From Halosaccharopolyspora lacisalsi (lineage in GTDB: Bacteria > Actinomycetota > Actinomycetes > Mycobacteriales > Pseudonocardiaceae): a stretch of DNA of 64,000 bases. This document shows positions 16,521 to 24,571 of the stretch, one piece after another; within the stretch, counting starts at the first letter, position 1; each line of letters begins with the position of its first letter. The DNA lies in contig NZ_JACGWZ010000005.1 in NCBI RefSeq assembly GCF_014137975.1, forward strand, positions 310,001 to 374,000. Reading direction: 5' to 3'. Under the pieces are notes generated by a model that was not told the origin of the DNA, searched no databases, and saw only the letters and a program-made list of their open reading frames with translations. A program made the position numbers and the translations under genes.

Positions 16521-17495
16521 GTGGGTGTTGTCATGACGACGGCAAGTACGGAACCGACCGCGAGTGGGCCCCTGTCGACTCGCGGTCGCCGCCGGGGCGG
16601 TGGTGGGCGGGAGCGACTGGTCCGCTGGAGCTTCGTCCTGCCGGTGGTGGTCTTTCTCCTGCTGTTCTTCTGCTATCCGATCGTTCGCAACCTGATGATG
16701 AGTTTCCAGGAGTGGACCGTGGCCTCGTTCTACGAGGCCGGTTCCCCCTTCGTGGGCCTGGACAACTACGTCGATGTCGTCACCGATCCGGTCTTCGGCA
16801 CCGCCGTGCTGAACACGGTCCTGTTCACCGTGGGATCGCTGCTGTTCCAGTTCGTGCTCGGGCTGGGCCTGGCCGCGTTCTTCCAGCGGCACTTCCCGCT
16901 CAGCGGGGTGCTGCGCGGTTTGCTGCTGCTGCCGTGGCTGCTGCCGCTGGTGGTTTCCGGTGCGGTGTTCCGCTGGATCTACGACGAGGGATTCGGGGTG
17001 CTCAACCAGCTGCTGCTGGGGCTGCACCTGGTCGGGGACCCGATCCCCTGGCTGTCCAGCACCGACCACGCGCTGCCCGCGGCGATCATCGCCAACATCT
17101 GGGTGGGCGTGCCGTTCAACCTGGTCATCCTCTACAGCGGACTCCAGGCCGTCCCCACCTCGCTGTACGAGGCGGCGGCCCTGGACGGTGCCGGTCCGTG
17201 GCAGCGCTTCCGCAAGATCACCCTGCCGCTGCTGCGGCCGGTCATCGCCATCGTGCTGATGCTGGGGTTGATCTACACGCTCAAGGTCTTCGACCTGATC
17301 ATGATTCTCACCGGTGGTGGTCCGGCCAACGCCACCGAGACGCTGACCACCTGGTCGTTCGCGTTGTCGTTCGAGGAGTTCGACTTCGGAGAGGGAGCAG
17401 CGGTCGGCAACATCCTCATCGCGGTCGCGCTGGTGTTCGCGCTGCTCTACCTGCGCTCCATCCGCGACTCGTTCCGCAGGGAAGGGGAGAGCTGA
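16521..17495 (+). CDS. Sugar ABC transporter permease (MalF-type)
   Basis: A 324-aa inner-membrane permease with about six transmembrane segments (FVLPVVVFLLLFFCYPIV is the first). The EAA loop EAAALDGAGPWQRFRKITLP near residue 220 contacts the ATPase. Start GTG 16521 has GAAGGG upstream; an ATG at 16533 is an alternative. It follows the binding-protein stop by 11 bp and overlaps the next permease start. Confidence 0.9.
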   Translation: MGVVMTTASTEPTASGPLSTRGRRRGGGGRERLVRWSFVLPVVVFLLLFFCYPIVRNLMMSFQEWTVASFYEAGSPFVGLDNYVDVVTDPVFGTAVLNTVLFTVGSLLFQFVLGLGLAAFFQRHFPLSGVLRGLLLLPWLLPLVVSGAVFRWIYDEGFGVLNQLLLGLHLVGDPIPWLSSTDHALPAAIIANIWVGVPFNLVILYSGLQAVPTSLYEAAALDGAGPWQRFRKITLPLLRPVIAIVLMLGLIYTLKVFDLIMILTGGGPANATETLTTWSFALSFEEFDFGEGAAVGNILIAVALVFALLYLRSIRDSFRREGES

Positions 17496-18313
17496 TGCCC
17501 ACCGCACAGCGCGTGACCAACACAGCCGTCGGCGTCGTGCTGGTACTCGTCTTCCTGGCCCCGGTGTACTGGATGATCAACGTGTCGTTGCAGAGCAGCG
17601 CGGCGTTGCTGCGCACGCCTCCCGCGTGGTTCCCGGCCGACCCCACCTGGAGCGGCTACGCCGAGGCCGTGCGCACCCAGGGGGACAACCTGCTCACCAG
17701 CCTGGTGATCGCGCTGGGCACGGTGGTGTTCACCCTGCTGTTGAGCGCACCGGCCGCCTACGCGCTGGCCCGGTTCCGGCTGCGGGGCACGCTGGCACTG
17801 GTGCTGGTCGTGCTGCTGGTGCAGATGGTGCCCGGCATCGTGATGGCCAACTCGCTCTACCCGGTCTTCAGCCAGCTCGGGCTGCTGGACAGCTACGTAG
17901 GCATGATCCTCGCCGACTCCACGCTGACCGTTCCGTTCGCGGTCCTGATCCTGCGGACCTTCATGAGCGGGGTCCCCAAGGAGCTGATCGAGGCCGGTTA
18001 CGTCGACGGCGCCGGTCAGTGGCGCACCTTCGGATCCGTCGTGGTGCCGGTGTGTCGCAATGCGCTGATCACCGCCGGGTTGTTCAGCTTCCTGTTCGCC
18101 TGGGCCGACTTCCTGTTCGCGGTCAGCTTCACCACCGGCAACACCCTCCAGCCGATCACGGTGGGGATCTACCGCTTCGTCGGGAACCAGACCACGAACT
18201 GGAACGGCGTCATGGCCACCGCGGTACTGGCCTCGATCCCGGCGGCGATCCTGCTGCTGACCGCGCAGCGCTACGTGGCGGCGGGCATCACCGGAGGAGG
18301 AGTCAAGGACTGA
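17495..18313 (+). CDS. Sugar ABC transporter permease (MalG-type)
   Basis: A 272-aa permease, the second subunit of the membrane channel. Hydrophobic segments include VGVVLVLVFLAPVYWMINVS and LALVLVVLLVQMVPGIVMA. The EAA motif is EAGYVDGAGQWRTFGSVVVP. The ATG overlaps the previous stop (TGATG). No ATPase gene follows, so the system must use an ATPase encoded elsewhere, such as an MsiK-type shared subunit. Confidence 0.9.
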   Translation: MPTAQRVTNTAVGVVLVLVFLAPVYWMINVSLQSSAALLRTPPAWFPADPTWSGYAEAVRTQGDNLLTSLVIALGTVVFTLLLSAPAAYALARFRLRGTLALVLVVLLVQMVPGIVMANSLYPVFSQLGLLDSYVGMILADSTLTVPFAVLILRTFMSGVPKELIEAGYVDGAGQWRTFGSVVVPVCRNALITAGLFSFLFAWADFLFAVSFTTGNTLQPITVGIYRFVGNQTTNWNGVMATAVLASIPAAILLLTAQRYVAAGITGGGVKD

Positions 18314-18391
18314 CGATCCGGCGCGATGCCGCGCCGGCCGAGGAGCCCACAGGTCGTTCACCCGTCATCGGATCGACAGGAGGCAGTGGTC

Positions 18392-20425
18392 ATGCACGGT
18401 GCTCGTGAGAACGCCGGAGCGTTGGAGTGGAGCTCCGGTCAGGAAGCAGTGCGGATCGAACCGTGGGGCGCGGACAGCCTGCGAGTGCGCGCCGGGTTCG
18501 CCCCGCTGCTCGACGACCTTCCCGGCGCGCTCGGGGAGCGGCCCGCGAGCGCGGACGCACCCGTGATCGACGTCGACGATTCCGGCGCGCGGATCACCCA
18601 CGGCGAGCTGACCGCGGAGGTCGACTCGGAGGGGATGCTGCGCTTCGTCCGAAGCACCGGCGGAGCGGAGTTGTTGGCCGAGCAGCCGGCGCACTTCTGG
18701 TGGCCGGGACCGCGGCTCTACGCACCCAGTTCGGGACGAAGCCGCCGACTGGAGCAGTGCTTCCGCGCCTACGGGGGAGAGCGGATCTACGGGCTCGGGC
18801 AGCACACCCACGGGCGGTTGGACCAGAAGGGAACCGTGCTGGACCTCGTGCAGCGCAACGCCGAGGTCTCCGTCCCGTTCCTGGTCTCCAGCCGGGGATA
18901 CGGGTTCCTGTGGAACAACCCCGCCGTGGGGCGGGCGGAGTTCGCCCACAACGGAACCCGGTGGGTGGCCGACAGCGCACGGCAGATCGACTACTGGGTC
19001 ACCACCGGCTCGGCACCGGACGAACTGCTCGAACACTACGCCGCGGCCACCGGCCGTCCCCCGATGCTTCCGGAGTGGGCCGCCGGGTTCTGGCAGAGCA
19101 AACTGCGCTACCGCTCGCAGGAGGAGCTGCTGGAGGTCGTCCGGGAGTACCGGCGTCGCGAACTACCGTTGTCGGTGATCGTCTCGGACTTCTTCCACTG
19201 GACGCATCTCGGGGACTGGCGGTTCGATCCGGCCGAGTACCCGGACCCGGCCGCCATGATGCGCGAGCTCGACGAGGCCGGTGTCCGGTTGATGGTCTCC
19301 GTCTGGCCCTCGGTCAACCCGTTGAGCGAGAACTTCGACCGGATGCGGCAGGAGGGGCTGCTGGTCGAGACCGAAGCCGGGGTGCCGTACCACGCGCCGT
19401 GGCGGGACAAGGGGTTCGACGTGGAGATGCCCGTGGCCTTCTACGACGCGACGAATCCGCGGGCACGTCGTTACGTCTGGGACCGGGTGCGGGAGAACTA
19501 CTACGACCTCGGTGTGCGGGTGTGGTGGCTGGACGCCTGCGAGCCGGAGATCCGACCCGGCACCCCGGAGAACCTGCGGTTCGCGGAGGGCCCGGGGCAG
19601 GAGGTGTTCAACCTGTACCCGTTGCGCCACGTCCGGGGTTTCCACGACGGTATGCGTGCCGAGGGGGAGACCGAGATCGTCTCGTTGTGCCGGTCGGCCT
19701 GGGCGGGCAGCCAGCACTACGGCGCCGCCCTGTGGTCCGGTGACATCGACGCCACGTTCGAGTCGCTGCGGGGGCAGTTGCGTGCCGGCCTGAACGTCGC
19801 GCTGTCCGGGATTCCCTGGTGGACCACCGACATCGGCGGATTCCACGGGGGCGACCCGGAGTCGGAGTACTTCCGGGAGCTGGTCGTGCGCTGGTTCCAG
19901 TACGGAGTGTTCTGTCCGTTGTTCCGGCTGCACGGTAATCGCGACCCGCGCACGGAGCTGGGGCCGGAGATGACCGGTGGCCCCAACGAGGTGTGGTCGT
20001 TCGGAGCGGCGGCCTACGAGCGGATTCGTGAGATGTTGCTGCTGCGGGAACGGCTCCGCCCGTACCTGATGGAGCAGATGCGGCTCGCCCACGAGCGCGG
20101 TCTTCCGCCGATGCGTCCGCTGTTCGTCGACTTCCCCGCCGACGAGGGGGCCTGGGAGGTCGACGACGAGTTCCTGCTCGGTCCCGATGTGCTGGTCGCC
20201 CCGGTCACCGAGTACGGCTCGCGGCAGCGGTCGGTGTACCTGCCGGCCGGTACCGGATGGGTCGGGGCGTGGGACGGGAGCACCGTCGCCGGTGGCACCA
20301 CCGTGACGGTGGACGCGCCGCTGGAGACCGTCCCGGTGTTCCTGCGCGAAGGCGCCACCGGCCGTGAGGCTGGTTCACCGGGAGGGGTGGGTCTGCTGTT
20401 CGACGTACTTCCGCACAACCGATAG
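18392..20425 (+). CDS. Glycoside hydrolase family 31 (alpha-glucosidase/alpha-xylosidase)
   Basis: A 677-aa cytoplasmic glycosidase without signal peptide. An N-terminal galactose-mutarotase-like domain leads into a TIM barrel. WWLDACEPE near residue 381 holds the presumed catalytic nucleophile Asp, and LWSGDIDATFESL near 451 the general acid. SGIPWWTTDIGGF is also typical. A beta-sandwich follows. AGGAGG lies eight bases before ATG 18392. The gene ends the transporter operon, so it probably hydrolyses the imported alpha-glycoside. The last ~16 codons come from the inserted IS element, so the native C-terminus has been replaced. Confidence 0.88.
   Translation: MHGARENAGALEWSSGQEAVRIEPWGADSLRVRAGFAPLLDDLPGALGERPASADAPVIDVDDSGARITHGELTAEVDSEGMLRFVRSTGGAELLAEQPAHFWWPGPRLYAPSSGRSRRLEQCFRAYGGERIYGLGQHTHGRLDQKGTVLDLVQRNAEVSVPFLVSSRGYGFLWNNPAVGRAEFAHNGTRWVADSARQIDYWVTTGSAPDELLEHYAAATGRPPMLPEWAAGFWQSKLRYRSQEELLEVVREYRRRELPLSVIVSDFFHWTHLGDWRFDPAEYPDPAAMMRELDEAGVRLMVSVWPSVNPLSENFDRMRQEGLLVETEAGVPYHAPWRDKGFDVEMPVAFYDATNPRARRYVWDRVRENYYDLGVRVWWLDACEPEIRPGTPENLRFAEGPGQEVFNLYPLRHVRGFHDGMRAEGETEIVSLCRSAWAGSQHYGAALWSGDIDATFESLRGQLRAGLNVALSGIPWWTTDIGGFHGGDPESEYFRELVVRWFQYGVFCPLFRLHGNRDPRTELGPEMTGGPNEVWSFGAAAYERIREMLLLRERLRPYLMEQMRLAHERGLPPMRPLFVDFPADEGAWEVDDEFLLGPDVLVAPVTEYGSRQRSVYLPAGTGWVGAWDGSTVAGGTTVTVDAPLETVPVFLREGATGREAGSPGGVGLLFDVLPHNR
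20374..20378 (+). other. IS target/TAM sequence TTCAC at the left junction
   Basis: TTCAC directly precedes the inferred left end of the IS200/IS605-type element. Elements of this family insert 3' of a fixed tetra- or pentanucleotide, and the same motif serves as TAM for their TnpB nuclease. The complement of the TCA inside it is the stop codon of tnpA, so the flank terminates that gene. Confidence 0.55.
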
Positions 20426-20793
20426 CGGCGCGCCGCCGACTGATCCGGCGAAGTACGAGCCGGACCAGAGCCGCACCCCTTTCCAGTAGGTAACTCGTAA
20501 GTCCTCGAAATCCTTGCGTAGCAGACGAGACGAGACATCTTTGAAACTGTTGACCAACTTGGACAGAGTGACCTTCGGGGGAAGTTCACCAGCAGATGCA
20601 CGTGGTTGTCCTCGCCGTGGAACTCGGCCAGTTCGGCCTCGAAGTCGGTACACACTCCGCGCATGATCTGTTCGCACCGGTCCAGGTAGGTGCTGGTGAA
20701 CACCGGATGCCGGTACTTCGTGATGAAAACCAAGTGCGCGTGCATGGTGTACACGACGTGTCGACCAGTTCGGAAGTCGTTGTGATCTGTCAT
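20375..20793 (-). pseudogene. tnpA: IS200/IS605 transposase TnpA, frameshifted
   Basis: A Y1 HUH transposase in two frames. The first frame (from ATG 20793, AGGAG upstream) gives HAHLVFITKYRHPVFTSTYL and the HUH motif NHVHLLVNF. The second gives PPKVTLSKLVNSFKDVSSRL and the catalytic-Tyr region VVRKYVEQQ. The break falls in a five-G run at 20577-20581 on the plus strand. One added base gives exactly 140 codons, the normal length for this family. So either a one-base deletion, a read error or slippage at the homopolymer has occurred. The gene diverges from tnpB. The stop codon lies in flanking DNA. Confidence 0.85.
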
Positions 20794-20837
20794 GAAGACA
20801 ACTCCTACAATAGTGGACAGTGAGGAGGTGAGTAGCG

Positions 20838-22073
20838 ATGCAACTGCGATATCGGTTCCGGCTGTACCCGGATGATGCCCAGCGGGCCGGGTTGGCGCAG
20901 ACGTTCGGGAACGCGCGCGTGGTGTTCAACGACGCGATACGTGTCCGGCGGTACGCCTACCAGGCCGGGGAGAAGTACCCGTCCGGCACACAGTTGCAGA
21001 AGCGGCTCATCACCGACGCGAAACGCACCGCCGAACGCGAGTGGCTGGCGTATGCGCAGCACTCGGTGTTGCAGCAGGTCATTCGCGACTGCGACACGGC
21101 CTTCCGCAACTTCTTCGACTCGTTGTCCGGCAAACGCAAGGGGCGCCGGGTGGGCGCCCCTCGGTTCAAGTCCCGTAAGGATCGGCGTCAGGCTGTCCGG
21201 TTCCAACCGGATGGGTTTCGCGTGCTGGGTAACGGGAAACTCCGGTTGTCCAAGGTGGGCGACGTGAAGGTGGCCTGGTCGCGTGATCTGCCCAGTACCC
21301 CGAGTTCGGTCACGGTGGTCAAGACCGCCGACGAGCGGTACTTCGTGTCGTTCGTGGTGGAAACCGGCGACGACACCTTGCCCCCGGCAGTGGACGAGCA
21401 CGGCCAGGAACACGAACTCGCCCTGGACCTGGGGTTGCACGCGTTCGCGGTGGACCAGCACGGAAACGCGATCGAGAACCCGAAGTTTCTGCGGCGCGCT
21501 GAGCGCAAACTCAAACGTGCCCAACGGGAGCTGTCTCGGAAACAGCGCGGCAGCAACAACCGGGACAAGGCTCGGCGGAAGGTGGCGCGGCAGCACGGCA
21601 AAGTGGCCGACACTCGGGCGGACTGGCTGCATCAGGAAACTACCAGGATCGTTCGCGAGAACCAAGCGATCTACCTGGAAGACCTGGCGGTGTCCGGTCT
21701 CGCCCGTACACGGCTGGCGAAGTCCGTGCACGACGCATCGTGGGGCGGGTTCCGCCGCATGGTGGAGTACAAAGCCGCCCGGCACGGGCGGGAACTGGTG
21801 GTCATCGACCGGTGGCTACCGACCAGCAAAACCTGCTCCGGCTGCGGCGTGGTTCAGCAGTCTGCGCCGTTGTCGATGCGCACGTTCGAGTGTGCCGCCT
21901 GCGGGCTGGTGCTGGACCGGGACACGAACGCAGCCAGGAACATCCTCGCCGCCGGACGGGCGGAGAGGCGAAACGCCTGTGGAGCCGACGTGAGACCTCC
22001 CAGCGAGGCGGTTGGCGTGGAAGCAGGAAGCAGCGGGAGCCCGCGAGGTAGTACCGCTCCGCACGCGGCATAG
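20838..22073 (+). CDS. tnpB: RNA-guided nuclease TnpB of the IS200/IS605 family
   Basis: An intact 411-aa TnpB. The N-terminal part (LRYRFRLYPDDAQRAGLAQT) is the helix-turn-helix/WED region. The RuvC residues appear in order: Asp ~197 in LALDLGLHAF, Glu ~281 in IYLEDLAV and Asp ~362 in RDTNAARN. A zinc ribbon (CSGCG..CAACG) lies between the last two. GAGGAGGTGAG precedes the ATG. TnpB proteins cut DNA next to a TAM using an omega RNA made from the end of the element. All catalytic residues are present even though tnpA is broken. Confidence 0.92.
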   Translation: MQLRYRFRLYPDDAQRAGLAQTFGNARVVFNDAIRVRRYAYQAGEKYPSGTQLQKRLITDAKRTAEREWLAYAQHSVLQQVIRDCDTAFRNFFDSLSGKRKGRRVGAPRFKSRKDRRQAVRFQPDGFRVLGNGKLRLSKVGDVKVAWSRDLPSTPSSVTVVKTADERYFVSFVVETGDDTLPPAVDEHGQEHELALDLGLHAFAVDQHGNAIENPKFLRRAERKLKRAQRELSRKQRGSNNRDKARRKVARQHGKVADTRADWLHQETTRIVRENQAIYLEDLAVSGLARTRLAKSVHDASWGGFRRMVEYKAARHGRELVVIDRWLPTSKTCSGCGVVQQSAPLSMRTFECAACGLVLDRDTNAARNILAAGRAERRNACGADVRPPSEAVGVEAGSSGSPRGSTAPHAA

Positions 22074-22115
22074 CCGCGTCGGAATCACCGCCCTTCAGGA
22101 CGGTGAGCACGTCAA
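21960..22115 (+). ncRNA. Putative omega RNA (reRNA) scaffold at the right end of the IS
   Basis: In this family the guide RNA overlaps the 3' end of tnpB and runs to the right end. Here the GC-rich region past codon ~375 contains several small stems, including CCGCACGCGGCATAGCCGCG near 22062 and the terminal CACCG/CGGTG hairpin. The guide would be the flanking sequence from 22116 on (CGTGGACCTGCGCGCG). The 5' limit is a guess. Confidence 0.45.
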
Positions 22116-22175
22116 CGTGGACCTGCGCGCGGAGGTGGAGTCGGTCGCCCGCGAGTGAGTCCGGCCGCGGTGCTG

Positions 22176-23381
22176 TCATTCGCGCATCAGGGATTTCGGG
22201 AGGGCGATCGCCAGCAGCGTCGATGCCAGGCTGAGCAGCGCGAGGATCCAGAAGACCGATTCGATGTTGCCGTCGTCGACCCGGAGACCGATCACCAGCA
22301 CGAGCAGCGCGCCGATGCCGTTGGCCAGGCCCAGTGCGATCCCCGAGCCCATCGAGCGGTTCTCGGGGAAGATGTCCTGTCCGATGAGCACGGTGGTCGA
22401 CGCGGTGAGGAACAGCGCCACGCCCAGTGCCGCGGCTGCGACCCACGCCCACGCGCCGGGCAGGTACACCACGAAGCCGATGAACCCGGAACTGCCGAGC
22501 GCCGAGGCCACCAGTACCGGTCGGCGTCCGAACCGGTCCGCCAGGTGCCCGCCCCACAGGTTGCCGACCACGCCGACGGTGACCATCGTCGTGATCACCG
22601 ACGCCCCCTCCACCAGCGTTCCTCCGCGGGCCTGCCACATGAGGGGGATGAAGGTCGTCAGTCCGAAGATCGTCAGGGCGCGGATGCTGCGGTAGCCGAT
22701 CAGCAGTGTCATCGGGGAGGCGTGCCTGCGCCACTGGATGGCCCGTCCCCGCTGTGGTGCCGCGGGCAACTTGGGTGCCGAGCGCAGCAGCATCGGAACG
22801 GTCGCCAGCCCGGGCAGCGCGATGATCCACAGGTAGGTCAGTCCGAAGTTCGCCGTGATGAGGCTGGCGACGGTGGGCCAGAGACCACGACCGAGCTCAC
22901 CGCCCACGAGGAACACCGAGGTGAGGAACCCCCGTCTGCCCTGCAGCAGGCTGCGCACACCGGCGAGCGCGGGTGGGTGGAAGAACGCGTTGCCGACGCC
23001 GATGAGCAGCAGCAGCGCGATCAGCGCTCCCGTGGTGTGCACGAGCCCCACCAGACCGCCGGCCACGGAGCTGATCAGCAGCCCCGACACGACCAGGACG
23101 CGGCCCCCGATCCGGTCGGCGACCCAACCGGTCACCGGCTGCAGCGCCTGCCCGATGGTGAGCGCGGCGACGAGCACGCCCGCCATTCGCGCCGGCTGGT
23201 CCAGCGAGACCAGGATCGCCGGTAGTACTCCGGGCAGGTAGTTCGCCGCACCGTCGTTGAGCAGGTGCGCCCAGCTCAGTCCGAGCAGTCGCCACCGTCT
23301 GGTGACCGAATCGTCGGCCCGCTCGACCGAAGGGGGTGGTCCGGTGGGGTTCGTTCGTTCGGAGGTGGGCCGATCGGCCAA
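22176..23381 (-). CDS. MFS transporter (fosmidomycin-resistance Fsr-like)
   Basis: A 401-aa major facilitator with 12 predicted membrane segments. LLGLSWAHLLNDGAANYLPG near residue 33 and the GWVADRIGGR and GHLADRFGRRP loop motifs fit the Fsr-like drug-efflux branch. The start appears to be TTG at 23381, with GAGGAG nine bases upstream. It lies downstream of gcoB on the same strand after a 93-bp gap, so it may export or import an aromatic compound in that context. It is convergent with the IS element. Substrate not deducible. Confidence 0.85.
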   Translation of the reverse strand: MADRPTSERTNPTGPPPSVERADDSVTRRWRLLGLSWAHLLNDGAANYLPGVLPAILVSLDQPARMAGVLVAALTIGQALQPVTGWVADRIGGRVLVVSGLLISSVAGGLVGLVHTTGALIALLLLIGVGNAFFHPPALAGVRSLLQGRRGFLTSVFLVGGELGRGLWPTVASLITANFGLTYLWIIALPGLATVPMLLRSAPKLPAAPQRGRAIQWRRHASPMTLLIGYRSIRALTIFGLTTFIPLMWQARGGTLVEGASVITTMVTVGVVGNLWGGHLADRFGRRPVLVASALGSSGFIGFVVYLPGAWAWVAAAALGVALFLTASTTVLIGQDIFPENRSMGSGIALGLANGIGALLVLVIGLRVDDGNIESVFWILALLSLASTLLAIALPKSLMRE

Positions 23382-23474
23382 CAGGATCGTCTCCTCGTAG
23401 ACGCCGCGATACGGCCCGAGCCTCCTCCCGGACGAGGGCGCGCGGCGATCAGGGGCGCCGTGGAGTGGGTAACG

Positions 23475-24512
23475 TCACCGCGCTCCGGCGAAGTTGTCGG
23501 AGGCGTCCGGGAACTCCTCGCGGAAGATCCTGCGAGGGGCCATGCGCCGTCGTTTGAGCGCCTTCACGCCAGCTTCGATCATCCCCGGTGGGCCGCACAG
23601 GTAGGCGCTGAGTCCCTTGCAGGAAGCGAAGTCGTCGAGCACCACATCGGTGACCGCGCCCATCGCGCCGTCCCACTGCTGCTCGCTCAGACAGGGGCGG
23701 TAGGTGAACCGCTCGTGGTGCTGCTCCAGCTCGCGGAAGAACTCCGCGTCGTAGAGGTCCCGCTGCTCGCGGCCACCGTGGTACAGGTACAGCGGTGGTG
23801 CCGATTCACCGGCGAGCACGTGGCGCACGATCGACGTCAACGGAGCCAGCCCGGTACCACCGGCGATCATGATGGCCGCTCCCCCCGATGGGGGATTGCT
23901 CCCGAAGTCACCGAGCGGGCCCTTGAGCTCGACGCGGTCCCCCGGGCGCAGTCCGGCGAACATCCACCCGTCGGTGGCGACACCACCCGGGGTGCGTTTG
24001 ACGTGGAACTCCAGCCGGTCGGAGCGCGACGGCGGGTTGGCCATGGAGTACTGGCGGGACACCTCGGTGCCGGGAACCCGGATCTCGGCGTACTGGCCGG
24101 CGTTGAAGCCCATCGGTTCGTCGAGCTCGACGACCAGTCGCCGGACGTCGCGGGCGATGTCGTCGAGCAGCACCACGGTCCCGCCGTGGTCCCTGAGCGG
24201 ATGTCGCGGCACGGCGTCCCCGGGATCCACCCGTTCGGCGGGCTCCAGCGCCAGGTCCGAGCACGGTGTGGCCTGGCAGCCCAGGGCGATCCCCGCGGCG
24301 CGCTCGTGGGACGTGAGCGTGTACTCCGACGAGTCGCGGTGGTCGACCTCGCCCTCGAGCACCCGCACCTTGCAGGTGCCGCAGGTTCCCTGGGTGCAGG
24401 AGTGCGGGAGCCAGATGTCGTCGCGCAGCAGCGCTTCGAGAACGGACTGGTCGGCGGGGCAGCGCGCGGACCTGTCCTGCGTGGTGATCCGTACTTCGTG
24501 GGTGTCGTTCAT
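23475..24512 (-). CDS. gcoB: GcoB-like three-domain reductase of the P450 O-demethylase
   Basis: A 345-aa electron-transfer protein. Residues ~5-95 form a plant-type [2Fe-2S] ferredoxin (SCTQGTCGTCKVRVLEG and later LGCQATPCSD give the C-x4-C-x2-C..C pattern). An FAD domain with RQYSMANPP follows, then an NAD(P)H domain with IAGGTGLAPLTS and CGPPGMIEAG. This single-chain layout is that of GcoB, which passes electrons from NADH to the P450 GcoA. ATG 24512 lies 59 bp after the P450 gene on the same strand. Both genes should be expressed together. Confidence 0.88.
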   Translation of the reverse strand: MNDTHEVRITTQDRSARCPADQSVLEALLRDDIWLPHSCTQGTCGTCKVRVLEGEVDHRDSSEYTLTSHERAAGIALGCQATPCSDLALEPAERVDPGDAVPRHPLRDHGGTVVLLDDIARDVRRLVVELDEPMGFNAGQYAEIRVPGTEVSRQYSMANPPSRSDRLEFHVKRTPGGVATDGWMFAGLRPGDRVELKGPLGDFGSNPPSGGAAIMIAGGTGLAPLTSIVRHVLAGESAPPLYLYHGGREQRDLYDAEFFRELEQHHERFTYRPCLSEQQWDGAMGAVTDVVLDDFASCKGLSAYLCGPPGMIEAGVKALKRRRMAPRRIFREEFPDASDNFAGAR

Positions 24513-24571
24513 GGTGTCTCCTCGCTGTCCGGTGGCCGCTGTTCGTTGGCCGCTGTCCGGTGGTCGGGAAG

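Larger units (their letters stand above)
20379..22115. mobile_element. IS200/IS605-type insertion sequence with divergent tnpA and tnpB
   Basis: The inferred 1737-bp element runs from just after TTCAC (20374-20378) to TCAA (22112-22115), the right-end cleavage motif used by IS608-like elements. A subterminal hairpin (CACCG..CGGTG at 22086-22105) lies just inside the right end. There are no terminal inverted repeats or target duplication, as expected for this single-strand transposition family. tnpA and tnpB point outwards from a shared promoter region near 20794-20837. It sits at the 3' end of the GH31 gene. Confidence 0.75.
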
